In this document: in pieces, positions 7,733 through 14,812 of the stretch | How the letters are laid out: the number at the start of each line of letters is the position of its first letter | How positions within the stretch are numbered: position 1 is the first letter of the stretch | Assembly: GCF_000264765.2 (NCBI RefSeq) | Contig: NZ_CP006664.1 | Coordinates: 496,001-560,000, forward strand | Source: Edwardsiella anguillarum ET080813 | GTDB lineage: Bacteria > Pseudomonadota > Gammaproteobacteria > Enterobacterales > Enterobacteriaceae | DNA length: 64,000 nucleotides | Direction: 5' to 3' | Made by a program: the position numbers and the translations under genes | The notes under the pieces: model-generated | Told to the model about the DNA's origin: nothing | Seen by the model: the letters and a program-made list of their open reading frames with translations, nothing else | The model's database searches: none

Positions 7733-8265
7733 CTGTCTTTTTTTAACGCATCCCGCAGCGGCTTAAACAGCGCAAACTCAGCAGCCGCTAACCACGCATT
7801 CACCCGGTTCTGATGCGTTCTCAGGCACGCGCTAGGGTCTTTCTCATGCCGCTCTACAGCAATCTGATAGCAGCTCTTCCGATGGCAATAATGATCCTTG
7901 ATTACCCTCAACTGGCCCGTACCTAACACCCTTGCAATCACTCCATCAATCACCACCCCCTCATCATCGCTCAGGAATAAAAGGCTACTGGCAGCGCGAT
8001 CGCCTTTGATGCAGTCGAAAATGGCCTGCAATTCTTCACTCGTTATTCCTGAACGCACCAGCTGCCGCTTGGCCCTCAGCAATGCTGCTTTTGAGATCGT
8101 AGGGTCACAAATCAGCTTTGACAGAATACCAGCAGCCCCTTGGTTACGTCTTACCAGCGCCCAGCGACCCCACATACGCAGGCGCCCCTGCAGCCACACC
8201 CGATCCAGAGTCCGCAGTTTCAAATCACTACCATTGGCCGTAGCCACACAATCAGGATAAAACAT
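7729..8265 (-). CDS. DUF1133 protein, Q-position late antiterminator
   Basis: A 178-residue protein beginning MFYPDCVATANGSDLKLRTL, with the DUF1133 pattern: LQGRLRMWGRWALVRR, a helical middle, then an HTH-like end (DHYCHRKSCYQIAVERHEKD). DUF1133 genes stand where lambda has Q, at the end of the early operon just before the late promoter; that is also the case here. It is expected to load on polymerase at the late promoter and carry it past tR'. Translation starts after a TGTGTGGAGATA leader shared with several other genes in this prophage. Confidence 0.75.
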   Translation of the reverse strand: MFYPDCVATANGSDLKLRTLDRVWLQGRLRMWGRWALVRRNQGAAGILSKLICDPTISKAALLRAKRQLVRSGITSEELQAIFDCIKGDRAASSLLFLSDDEGVVIDGVIARVLGTGQLRVIKDHYCHRKSCYQIAVERHEKDPSACLRTHQNRVNAWLAAAEFALFKPLRDALKKDS

Positions 8266-8269
8266 CAGC

Positions 8270-8281
8270 TATCTCCACACA
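8270..8281 (-). promoter_or_regulatory. TGTGTGGAGATA leader element, copy 1
   Basis: The 12-base element TGTGTGGAGATA starts one base after the stop of the DUF968 gene and ends four bases before the DUF1133 start codon. It contains the GGAG ribosome site. Other copies lie at 10359, 12945, 15457 and 16270. Confidence 0.6.
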
Positions 8282-9325
8282 TTAAGCTGTAAAAATTGCG
8301 CCGATACCCAGCGCCCTATTGAGGAATTGCACTAGCAGCTCTATCTGGCTGCCGTGCTGCCGCTCCCAGGTACTGACGTCCCGGTGCAGCTCGTCGTGAC
8401 ACCGCCGGCATAGCGGGATCACATACAGGTCATGGGTCTTGGTTCCGACACCACCCAACCCTAGACCTGAATTGATGATGTGATGCGGATCGTCAGCAGA
8501 ACTACCGCACCCACTGCACTGCTGAATCTTCACCCAGCGCAAATATGTCGGGCACTCCCAGCGCTGCAGCTTGGGGCGCAGCATAAAGCCTGCCGCCGGT
8601 GCTTCATCCGCCGCCAGCTTGATCACCGGCTTCATTTTCTCCTGGGGGATGGAGGCTTCCGCCGCCTTCACCTTGGCAGCCAGAACCCCCTGAGCCGTTG
8701 GCCGATCCGGGATGATGGTTGACTCGCTCATCACGCCAGTGATCTCCTCCGGCTCTACGCCAGTGATCCGGCGCGCAATGCCTCCGGGGATCAGGTCAGT
8801 GACACCGAACTCCAAGGCCCACCAACACAGCTCTGGCTCAGTCAACTGATGCCCTTCCGGCATCTTGAGCCCACGGCGGGCAGACTCGATCACCCACTCA
8901 GCACGGTTTTTCTCGCACAGCTCTATAAACAACTTGCCATCAGTACCGCGCATGGCGTTGTCGCAGGTCCAACACAGCCTGGCTCCACCATGCTCGCCAT
9001 CGGTATTGGTCAGCTGTATGTCGTGGTATCCATCGCGCACACCTTTCCACTGGCAGTAGTGGAAATTTTCCAAATATTCCGAAAAGTTCATGTACAGGCC
9101 CGCAGCTTTCTGCACGCGCTCATGTGCAAAGAAGGGACGCCACACCGGATCCGCCGCGATTAGCTGCTCAGACACCAGTTCGCCGGCGGGGCTGTCATGA
9201 AATGCCGCGGGTACATCGGCCAGCATCACGCGCTGGCCATCGGTGAAACGGCGCGTCAGTTTTCCGGTTTTCAGCAGGACAACGCCAGCACTCCGCTGCG
9301 GGTACGCGGTAAACAGCATGCGCAT
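8282..9325 (-). CDS. DUF968 (YdfU-like) phage protein with zinc-finger/HNH-like end
   Basis: A 347-residue protein starting [20 protein letters not shown]. The C-terminal third has a metal-binding layout: CSGCG, then DPHHIINSGLGLGG, then CRRCHDEL, which is the HNH-like region of the DUF968 family found in lambdoid early operons. A CWTCD motif lies near residue 118. DUF968 proteins sit near Q and rusA and are thought to act on DNA, but their activity is unproven. The start overlaps the stop of the LexA-like gene by one base. Confidence 0.8.
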   Translation of the reverse strand: MRMLFTAYPQRSAGVVLLKTGKLTRRFTDGQRVMLADVPAAFHDSPAGELVSEQLIAADPVWRPFFAHERVQKAAGLYMNFSEYLENFHYCQWKGVRDGYHDIQLTNTDGEHGGARLCWTCDNAMRGTDGKLFIELCEKNRAEWVIESARRGLKMPEGHQLTEPELCWWALEFGVTDLIPGGIARRITGVEPEEITGVMSESTIIPDRPTAQGVLAAKVKAAEASIPQEKMKPVIKLAADEAPAAGFMLRPKLQRWECPTYLRWVKIQQCSGCGSSADDPHHIINSGLGLGGVGTKTHDLYVIPLCRRCHDELHRDVSTWERQHGSQIELLVQFLNRALGIGAIFTA

Positions 9326-9543
9326 TACGCTGTCTCCCGAATCCGAATACCACGAGCAGTACCGCGGATCAGCTCAATGGCGCCACTGCGGCTCAGCGCC
9401 TTGAGGTGATCCTCTGCGGCGTTAGGTGAGCGGAAGCCAATCCCCCTGGCAATCTCCGCACGCGTTGGAGGGAAACCGTTAGCAGCGATAAAATCACTGA
9501 TAAAGCTCAACACACCTTCCTGCTTCTTAGTCAGCACCATCAC
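9325..9543 (-). CDS. stand-alone LexA-type winged-helix protein
   Basis: A 72-residue protein beginning [22 protein letters not shown] and containing [26 protein letters not shown], the winged-helix domain found at the N-terminus of LexA, with the recognition helix [12 protein letters not shown]. The autocleavage and dimer domain of LexA is absent, so it cannot sense RecA in the normal way. It overlaps the KilA-N gene by four bases and DUF968 by one, so it is made in the early operon. It may bind SOS-type boxes or regulate phage promoters. Confidence 0.75.
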   Translation of the reverse strand: MMVLTKKQEGVLSFISDFIAANGFPPTRAEIARGIGFRSPNAAEDHLKALSRSGAIELIRGTARGIRIRETA

Positions 9544-10355
9544 GCCTGCGCCTCCATCATCATCAGCTTGAGCAGGTCGCCCGCCCTGGAGTCAAAGAAG
9601 TGTGGTTGCGTCTCGCGCGGGTTGTTCGGGCTCGTGATGTTCTTCCCGTACTGGCAGCCCCGCGCTGTTACTGCCCAGAACGCCTTAACGCCATTCTTGG
9701 CCTTAGCTGAGCAGCTAGGGCGCTCACAGTGCTGAACGATGCCTAACTGCACCAGGCGCCGGTATGCGGCCGGTGTCGATATGGGAATGTTGTGACGCTT
9801 CAAAATGGCAGTGAGTGAGCTTGTCGGCCTGCTTGACCCATCGGCGGCATCTGATGGGGCATCGATGGCATAGGCCGGCATCAACTCAGGAATGCCAACG
9901 AACTGCTGCAGTTTCTGGTAACCGGCCAGTTTAGAGGAATTGGAGAGATTGAGGGTCTTGGCTGCAGACTCCAAGATCATGATACCCGCCTGCACCTTAT
10001 CGGCAGCGCAGTTATCCCTGGCAGCAGACTGTATCGCGTCAAATGTGCGAATAACTTTTAGATTAAACGCTGCGCTGATCCACATGGCATACGCGTAGAC
10101 AAGCTCCTTGCACGCATATGTACCACGGTTGTCACCGCCATTTATTACGCTAGTAGGTTGATTATCCAGCACTCCTGTAATCTCAGGAGTGGCGATTATT
10201 TCTCCGATAAGCTCTTTGGTCTGCGCCAGAGCCAGCCAGTTTGTGGGCTGGTGACGCTTTTCGCCACCGGCTGCCCGGTGCAAGTCGTTTAAGCAGAAAC
10301 GTCCACCAACATCCTGACGAACGCAGATACCATCAATCGAGATCAATTGACTCAT
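9540..10355 (-). CDS. KilA-N domain protein
   Basis: A 271-residue protein starting [20 protein letters not shown]. Residues about 1-110 are a KilA-N DNA-binding domain ([20 protein letters not shown], then the [18 protein letters not shown] block). The C-terminal half has an unassigned region with a second possible winged helix ([21 protein letters not shown]). KilA-N proteins in phages act as antirepressors or replication-linked regulators. Start chosen because GGAGG lies five bases ahead; an extra 14 in-frame codons upstream lack such a site. Confidence 0.8.
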   Translation of the reverse strand: MSQLISIDGICVRQDVGGRFCLNDLHRAAGGEKRHQPTNWLALAQTKELIGEIIATPEITGVLDNQPTSVINGGDNRGTYACKELVYAYAMWISAAFNLKVIRTFDAIQSAARDNCAADKVQAGIMILESAAKTLNLSNSSKLAGYQKLQQFVGIPELMPAYAIDAPSDAADGSSRPTSSLTAILKRHNIPISTPAAYRRLVQLGIVQHCERPSCSAKAKNGVKAFWAVTARGCQYGKNITSPNNPRETQPHFFDSRAGDLLKLMMMEAQA

Positions 10356-10358
10356 CAC

Positions 10359-10370
10359 TACCTCCACACA
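10359..10370 (-). promoter_or_regulatory. TGTGTGGAG leader element, copy 2
   Basis: TGTGTGGAGGTA, one base different from the other copies, lies three bases before the KilA-N start codon and provides its ribosome site. Confidence 0.55.
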
Positions 10371-10510
10371 GTTGATTGTCCCCACATACCCCGGCATGGC
10401 TATGCGGTCTGTCTATTCTACTGGATATTAAAACAGCCCGCATGAAAATCTTTTTGTTATATAAGGCATTACAAATAAAATGAAAAATCATGATTGGCAT
10501 AATTGGCATA

Positions 10511-10906
10511 CTATTTGCCCGTAAGCTTCTTAGGTAACGATAAGATTTGCTGTACCGTGATCTCTACACAGCCGCCCTTTACCACTTCGCCGAACTCGGC
10601 CGTCAACCGCTTGACCTGACTATCGTCATGCCAGATGCCGATCTTCGTCATGGAGTCCAACGGTGCTTTGAAAAAATTATCCAGATCACGGCGGGCGCGG
10701 GTCGGCGGGTACAGGACAACATGCACAGACAGATCACCGGCCATCGGCACCGGATAGCGGCGCAGCTGCTCCAGTACGCGGGCTCGGCATTCGGTGTGAA
10801 ATGCTCGCCCTTTGGCGCTAACCAAATGGCGGCCGGCAAGCGGACCCCGCGAGGGGGCGCGCCAGTAGGTGTTAACGCTTGGCGGAAACGGAAGGTACAG
10901 CCTCAC
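10511..10906 (-). CDS. rusA: RusA family Holliday junction resolvase
   Basis: A 131-residue endodeoxyribonuclease. The opening MRLYLPFPPSVNTYWRAPSRG and the acidic catalytic motif RRDLDNFFKAPLDSMTKIGIW followed by HDDSQV are diagnostic for RusA, whose conserved aspartates bind magnesium and cut four-way junctions. In lambdoid phages it resolves branched DNA before packaging. Start overlaps the end of the methylase gene by four bases (ATGA). Confidence 0.92.
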   Translation of the reverse strand: MRLYLPFPPSVNTYWRAPSRGPLAGRHLVSAKGRAFHTECRARVLEQLRRYPVPMAGDLSVHVVLYPPTRARRDLDNFFKAPLDSMTKIGIWHDDSQVKRLTAEFGEVVKGGCVEITVQQILSLPKKLTGK

Positions 10907-11429
10907 GCCGCACTCCTTACTGGACGGCCTATAGCCTCCAGCGTTGATTTTGAGACGGTCGTTATCATGCGGCGAGAGTTAGTGAACGGACGCCAAATCA
11001 GTAGCATTGACCCCTTGCTATTCCCCTTCTGCTCCGCTCCCGTCACAGCATGGACAAAGTTGACACGGCCACCGGTGATCACCCTCACCTCATCGACTGT
11101 TTTCAGCGCTTCGCTGAACCAGCCACGCTCATATCCTCCGGGACTAGCATCACTACCGTCTGGATCTGCCGCGCGCTCTGCTCTGCCGCTTTAGCGACCC
11201 AAGGCCCGATCTTGCTGTATGGCGGGTTACACCAGACAGCTCCAGCGCTATCCCACTCACACCCCAGGGCGTTGTCTGCCTCGGTCAGATATTTAACGCA
11301 CAGGGCGTTGCTCTCTGACGCCGCTGCATCCAGCCAGAAGCCGAACTCGAGATCTAACGCATCGAATAACCATAGCGGGGTCTGCCAACAGTCCTTGGCC
11401 TCTGCCGGGGTATTGGATTTAACGCTCAC
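10903..11429 (-). pseudogene. phage N6-adenine methyltransferase (Dam type), frameshifted
   Basis: Two frames together make one phage Dam-type adenine methylase. The first (108 residues from 11429) has WQTPLWLFDALDLEFGF and the catalytic motif NPPYS (AVWCNPPYSKIG), then runs MLVPEDMSV and hits a stop. The second frame continues WFSEALKTVDEVRVITGGR to RVNFVHAVTG and ends in phase with the rusA start. The break is at about 11119-11126, where the minus strand reads GTGGCTGG; one more G would restore the frame. Because both ends keep ATGA overlaps with their neighbours, the loss is recent, a sequencing error or programmed slippage. Confidence 0.8.
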
Positions 11430-11668
11430 AGTACGCCCCCTACGCAGTTGTCATAGTCCATACGCGGATCCCCGCTGGTACGCTGCACACAGCGCACACG
11501 GCGCGATAGCTCGTTACGGCGCTCCACAACACCGCCGATCTGTGACGCACTGGCGCACATGGCCGCCGCGGTCAGCTCAGTGATCGCCCTACGGTAAAAC
11601 CCACGCGATGCCAACGACTCCGCACGCTCGCAGTGTGCTGTGGCCATAGCCGATTTTTTTATGCTCAT
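11426..11668 (-). CDS. small PerC-like hypothetical protein
   Basis: An 80-residue protein starting MSIKKSAMATAHCERAESLA. The segment CERAESLASRGFYRRAITEL resembles the core of PerC-family phage proteins (an AE-x-L-x-x-x-G-x-x-RRA pattern). PerC proteins are small regulators in enterobacterial prophages, but the match is short, so the family call is tentative. It overlaps both neighbouring genes by four bases, which supports it being a real gene of the early operon. Confidence 0.6.
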   Translation of the reverse strand: MSIKKSAMATAHCERAESLASRGFYRRAITELTAAAMCASASQIGGVVERRNELSRRVRCVQRTSGDPRMDYDNCVGGVL

Positions 11669-12576
11669 GCTGCCTCCCCTGCTGCGCCCTGGCGCTGCTC
11701 AACTTCGGTCCAGATACTGTTCCAGCGCTTCTGCGCCCACTCCGGTGACATCTTGCTGATGTTTGCCATGCTGGCCGCCTTACGGGCTGCCAGCTCCAGT
11801 GCTGACGGCTCACGCAGTGGTAGACCGGATCCGATAAACCGGCGGAACGCAGCATCACGCAGCGTGGTATCTCCTGCCGTCTCGGACTTGGATCGTTGCC
11901 CGCGATTGCCGGCGAACTTCTTGGCATTGCGCAGCCAGGTGTTGAATGCGGCGGGCCAGCTTTTGAACGTGGTCCCTTTGGCTAGGTGATAATCACAGAA
12001 CTGGGCGAGCTCCAGATCGATATCAACGCCAAACTCACTGGCCATAGCTCGGTGAGAATCACTCGGTTTGAAATCGTCAGGCAGTTGCGTAGCCCTTTTA
12101 ATTTTCCTGTCGGATGTTTGTTTTTCCCCAATAGGTTCTATGACTGGTTCTAACTGATAGGTTCTGGTGTCATCTGACGGCACAGGGGTCTGCCACGTGG
12201 CGGCACAGGGGGTGTCGCCTGATGACATAGCTGTGCTTTTTGACGACATAGGGGCTATGCTTTTTGACGGCACAGGGGGTGTGCTTTCTGCTGACATAGG
12301 GGTATTCAAGTTCAGGTAATAAACGTTCGATTTATTACCCTTCCCGTTGTTATTCCCGATGCGGTTCTCTTTCACCAATACGCCCATACCTATTAGTGCT
12401 TCAATGTGCGTTCTCACCGCGCTCTTGCTGCATTCACAGTGATCGGCGATGTGCTGATATGACGGCCAGCACTCCCCGTTGTCATTGGCATTGTCGGCCA
12501 GCTTGATAAGGACAAGCTTACGGACAGGATTCCCAACCTTAATCGCCATGGCCTTTGCCATCAGAGTCATACTCAC
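11665..12576 (-). CDS. phage replication initiator-like protein with helix-turn-helix
   Basis: A 303-residue protein. Residues about 10-95 are a HTH_36-type winged helix (NPVRKLVLIKLADNANDNGE, CSKSAVRTHIEALIGMGVL), typical of phage replication proteins of the lambda O/P22 gp18 type. Residues 185-240 (LPDDFKPSDSHRAMASEFG to FKSWPAAFNTWLRNA) match the DnaT-like C-terminal domain that recruits the host primosome. The serine/proline-rich linker is encoded by six direct DNA repeats that look like origin iterons. No helicase loader gene (lambda P or DnaC type) follows, so the DnaT-like part may do the recruitment. Confidence 0.8.
   Translation of the reverse strand: MSMTLMAKAMAIKVGNPVRKLVLIKLADNANDNGECWPSYQHIADHCECSKSAVRTHIEALIGMGVLVKENRIGNNNGKGNKSNVYYLNLNTPMSAESTPPVPSKSIAPMSSKSTAMSSGDTPCAATWQTPVPSDDTRTYQLEPVIEPIGEKQTSDRKIKRATQLPDDFKPSDSHRAMASEFGVDIDLELAQFCDYHLAKGTTFKSWPAAFNTWLRNAKKFAGNRGQRSKSETAGDTTLRDAAFRRFIGSGLPLREPSALELAARKAASMANISKMSPEWAQKRWNSIWTEVEQRQGAAGEAA
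12175..12308. repeat. six direct repeats, probable phage replication origin iterons
   Basis: Inside the initiator gene six copies of a 21-24-base repeat start at 12175, 12198, 12220, 12241, 12265 and 12289. The shared core on the plus strand is TGACGRCAYAGGGG, and most copies continue with a TGCTTTT-like tail. Spacing of about two helix turns in the middle of the gene encoding a winged-helix initiator is how lambda ori is built (iterons inside O). The repeats give a degenerate PSKS/MSSKS peptide linker, so selection is likely on DNA. Confidence 0.7.
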
Positions 12577-12749
12577 GCCGCATCCCTCCGAAAACGGGCG
12601 TTAAACACGATCAGGGCCGCGTTAATCGTCCACTCATACCCCTTCAGTTGATATGCCACCCGCTGCTTATCAGCGCATGTGGATACCACACGCACGGTAT
12701 GGCCATAGCGATCTTTGTACATATGGCCAACCCTCGGAAACTTAGCCAT
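12573..12749 (-). CDS. DUF4222 protein
   Basis: A 58-residue protein starting MAKFPRVGHMYKDRYGHTVR. The pattern of a short N-terminal G-x-x-YKDRYGHTVRVV hairpin, RVAYQLKGYEW and a terminal FNARFRR block is that of DUF4222, a small protein common in lambdoid early operons, function unknown. GGGAGG lies five bases before the chosen ATG. The stop overlaps the replication gene start by four bases. Confidence 0.75.
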   Translation of the reverse strand: MAKFPRVGHMYKDRYGHTVRVVSTCADKQRVAYQLKGYEWTINAALIVFNARFRRDAA

Positions 12750-12939
12750 GCACCCTCCCGTTCCCGTAAAACTCACCCCACGCCGCATCAACCGCTGCAC
12801 GACCGACTACCAAACCCTGGCGCTGTTGGTTGTTGCCGTGTCTATTAGACGCCGCTACGATTTGCTCATAGCTCAGGCGGCCACCAACAATCCGGCACCG
12901 AAATTGCGTTGATGGACGTTTTGGGTTTAAAATGTTCAT
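12742..12939 (-). CDS. small hypothetical phage protein
   Basis: A 65-residue basic protein starting MNILNPKRPSTQFRCRIVGG. It overlaps the DUF4222 start by eight bases and its own start follows a TGTGTGGAGATA element at eight bases. The sequence YEQIVAASNRHGNNQQRQ is predicted helical. Similar short basic proteins lie between the CII-like and replication genes of many prophages, but I do not recognise the family. Confidence 0.6.
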   Translation of the reverse strand: MNILNPKRPSTQFRCRIVGGRLSYEQIVAASNRHGNNQQRQGLVVGRAAVDAAWGEFYGNGRVHG

Positions 12940-12943
12940 GCGT

Positions 12944-13483
12944 TTATCTCCACACAGAGTTATGCGCAACCGACGCACAGGGACGGCATTCCCTGTGCGT
13001 CACCCCTTCCATTGAAAACAACCACGAATTATTGACTGGCGCCCCATACAGAACCGAATGGGCGTAGAAGTGCATCGCAAAGCATCCCACCGAAGCCATA
13101 AATAACGACGCCAAATCAGCAAACTCATCAGCGCAGATAACGCCATCAGAAGCCGCTTCTCGTTGTGCTTTCGCTAACTCACCACTGGCTATAGCATTGC
13201 GCTGTGCATAGTCATACAGCTCTACGTTGTCGATCTGCTCTGGTGCTGGAACCTCAAAGGTGGCATTCCCAACGCGAGCCGAACTGTACTCTGCAAACAG
13301 TTTCGTCCCCGACAAATCCTCCATCAGCTCTATCTCCGCCAACGTGAAGAACCGGCTAGCGCACTTCTGATCCAGGCGGTTGCGGAACGCGTCATAGGTC
13401 ATGCCAAGCTGTGTGGCCATCGCCTTTTGGCCACCAGGAAATGCCTTGCACATCTCTTTGATCGTTGTCTTGATGTCTACCAT
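12944..13483 (-). CDS. CII/YmfL-like phage regulatory protein
   Basis: A 179-residue protein starting MVDIKTTIKEMCKAFPGGQK. The opening GGQKAMATQLGMTYDAFRNRLDQK is a helix-turn-helix and the whole fits the phage CII-like regulatory family (YmfL type), which stands directly downstream of cro. By position it would control the lysis-lysogeny switch, as CII does, but lambda-like CII binding sites (TTGC repeats) are not evident in front of the repressor. A purine-rich GAAGAAGAG precedes the start at 13483. Confidence 0.75.
   Translation of the reverse strand: MVDIKTTIKEMCKAFPGGQKAMATQLGMTYDAFRNRLDQKCASRFFTLAEIELMEDLSGTKLFAEYSSARVGNATFEVPAPEQIDNVELYDYAQRNAIASGELAKAQREAASDGVICADEFADLASLFMASVGCFAMHFYAHSVLYGAPVNNSWLFSMEGVTHRECRPCASVAHNSVWR
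12945..12956 (-). promoter_or_regulatory. TGTGTGGAGATA leader element, copy 3
   Basis: TGTGTGGAGATA lies inside the last codons of the CII-like gene and five bases before the start codon of the 12742-12939 gene. Confidence 0.55.
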
Positions 13484-13560
13484 CTCTTCTTCCCCTTGGT
13501 GGGTATGCTGTTCTATCGATTGCAACTAAACTGAAATCATCACGTTCTATATCTGTCCGT

Positions 13561-13569
13561 TAAAGAGCG
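13561..13569 (-). promoter_or_regulatory. boxA-like antitermination site between cro and the CII-like gene
   Basis: The minus strand reads CGCTCTTTA, the consensus boxA to which NusB-S10 binds. It lies eight bases beyond the cro stop, where lambda has nutR. I see no clear boxB hairpin next to it, so which antiterminator acts here is open. Confidence 0.5.
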
Positions 13570-13576
13570 GTGGTGC

Positions 13577-13762
13577 TTAGGCGATTTTTTTATAAAAATC
13601 CTTTGAGTACTTCAGTTTTCCCTTGGTGATTTGGTGAACGAGAAGCGCAGCACGCTCAGGAATCACCCCTTTCCACTGAGAGACAGCAGAGTCACTGACC
13701 TGCAAAGCCTTCGCTACTGCATGCTGGCTACCGAAGTGCTCAATAACTGCTTTCTTGAGCAT
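13577..13762 (-). CDS. Cro-like repressor
   Basis: A 61-residue protein starting MLKKAVIEHFGSQHAVAKAL. The helix-turn-helix is SQHAVAKALQVSDSAVSQWK, followed by IPERAALLVHQITKGKLKY, the pattern of small lambdoid Cro proteins. GGAGG stands five bases before the chosen ATG. It is the first gene of the leftward early operon, divergent from the CI gene, and should shut off repressor synthesis by binding the shared operators. Confidence 0.88.
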   Translation of the reverse strand: MLKKAVIEHFGSQHAVAKALQVSDSAVSQWKGVIPERAALLVHQITKGKLKYSKDFYKKIA

Positions 13763-13776
13763 GTTTACCTCCATAT

Positions 13777-13839
13777 TTAAGTATTCTTTAATTATCGATA
13801 TAAAGGATTCTTAAGTCAACAAGATTTAAGATGTCTTAA
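13777..13839. promoter_or_regulatory. pR-like promoter and operators between cro and cI
   Basis: A leftward promoter TTGACT (13819-13814), 17 bases, GATAAT (13796-13791) drives cro. Three related palindromes flank it: TTAAGTATTCTTTAA (13777-13791), a CTTAAG half-site pair at 13810-13815, and TTTAAGATGTCTTAA (13825-13839), the last just before the cI start. The same TTAAG-N4-CTTAA pattern returns at 14557-14607 beyond cI, so these are the probable CI/Cro operators. Confidence 0.75.
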
Positions 13840-13841
13840 CT

Positions 13842-14492
13842 ATGAAAAGCGAAACCATGGGGTCCCGCATCCATAAGCGGAGGAAAGAGCTGAAGCTAAG
13901 TCAGGTGTCTTTAAGTAAGGTGGTTGGTGTCTCTAACGTTGCCATCTCTCAATGGGAGCGTGATGAGACATCCCCACGGGGAGATGCCCTCCTGAACTTG
14001 GCTGAGGCCTTACAGTGCAGCGCCGAATACCTGGTTAATGGTGGCGATGTAGATCACAACATTGAATTCAGAAAGGAGAGAACGCAGAAAGGGATGTACC
14101 CAGTGATCAGCTGGGTAAGTGCTGGGCAATGGAGTGAGGCAATAGAGGCATATCCAATAATGGCTGTAGACAGGTGGTATGGAACTACAGAGGAATGCCA
14201 CGCATCATCGTTCTGGCTAGATGTTAAGGGGGATTCAATGACATCTCCTGTGGGATTGAGCATCCCAGAGGGTATGGCGATTCTCGTTGATCCAGAAGCA
14301 GCCCCGGATAACGGAAAATTAGTAGTGGCAAAACTAGTTAATGACAATGAAGCAACGTTCAAAAAACTGGTCATCGATTCAGGGCGGAGATTCCTCAAGC
14401 CGCTAAACCCGCAATACCCAATGATAGAGATCAACGGGAACTGCCAGATCATCGGCGTTGTCGTTGATGCCAAGATTACCAACCTCCCATAA
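13842..14492 (+). CDS. CI-type phage repressor, LexA-like
   Basis: A 216-residue repressor. Residues 8-65 are an XRE helix-turn-helix (LSQVSLSKVVGVSNVAISQW). The C-terminal half is an S24 autopeptidase: cleavage dipeptide Ala-Gly in VSAGQW, serine nucleophile in GDSMTSP and lysine in ATFKKLV. RecA-stimulated self-cleavage should couple induction to DNA damage. No ribosome site precedes the first ATG, which directly follows an operator; like lambda cI from pRM it may be translated from a leaderless message. The gene appears intact, so the immunity switch is probably functional. Confidence 0.92.
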   Translation: MKSETMGSRIHKRRKELKLSQVSLSKVVGVSNVAISQWERDETSPRGDALLNLAEALQCSAEYLVNGGDVDHNIEFRKERTQKGMYPVISWVSAGQWSEAIEAYPIMAVDRWYGTTEECHASSFWLDVKGDSMTSPVGLSIPEGMAILVDPEAAPDNGKLVVAKLVNDNEATFKKLVIDSGRRFLKPLNPQYPMIEINGNCQIIGVVVDAKITNLP

Positions 14493-14556
14493 CACTGCGC
14501 CCCGCGGGGCGCCATCAACATAAAACCCCACCCCGCAAAACCAATCACACAAAAAT

Positions 14557-14609
14557 ATTTAAGTTTTCTTTACGAATACCTTGACGTGCATTTTAAGTTG
14601 TCTTAAAGT
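14557..14609 (+). promoter_or_regulatory. pL-like rightward promoter with operators
   Basis: TTGACG (14581-14586), 17 bases and TAAAGT (14604-14609) form a rightward promoter after the cI gene. Operator-like palindromes TTTAAGTTTTCTTTA (about 14559-14573) and TTTAAGTTGTCTTAAA (14592-14607) cover it, matching those before cro. Repressor bound here would silence the rightward early operon. Confidence 0.7.
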
Positions 14610-14733
14610 TTACTCATCGGGACGGAACACTACAACTCGATGACCGCTTAGACTCACAGGCTGATATCAGCAGATGTGACGAGTGCGAGGGGTAAAACGC
14701 ATGTGGAAGCATGGGTGTGACCAGTCTGATAGC

Positions 14734-14769
14734 CATCCACATAGGCATTTGTGAGTGTCTATGTGGATG
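14734..14769 (+). other. hairpin in the pL leader
   Basis: CATCCACATAG (14734-14744) and CTATGTGGATG (14759-14769) are an 11-pair perfect inverted repeat with a 14-base loop. There is no T-run, so it is not a simple terminator. It lies in the untranslated leader 45 bases before the first rightward gene and may act as an antitermination or stability element. Confidence 0.5.
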
Positions 14770-14812
14770 ACAAGTAGTGCTACCTACAGCGATGTGAAGA
14801 TGAGGAGGAGTT

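Noticed and set aside
12175..12308. CRISPR-like array
   Set aside because: The repeats abut each other with no unique spacers and lie in a coding frame; iterons fit better. No CRISPR array or cas gene was seen anywhere in the window.
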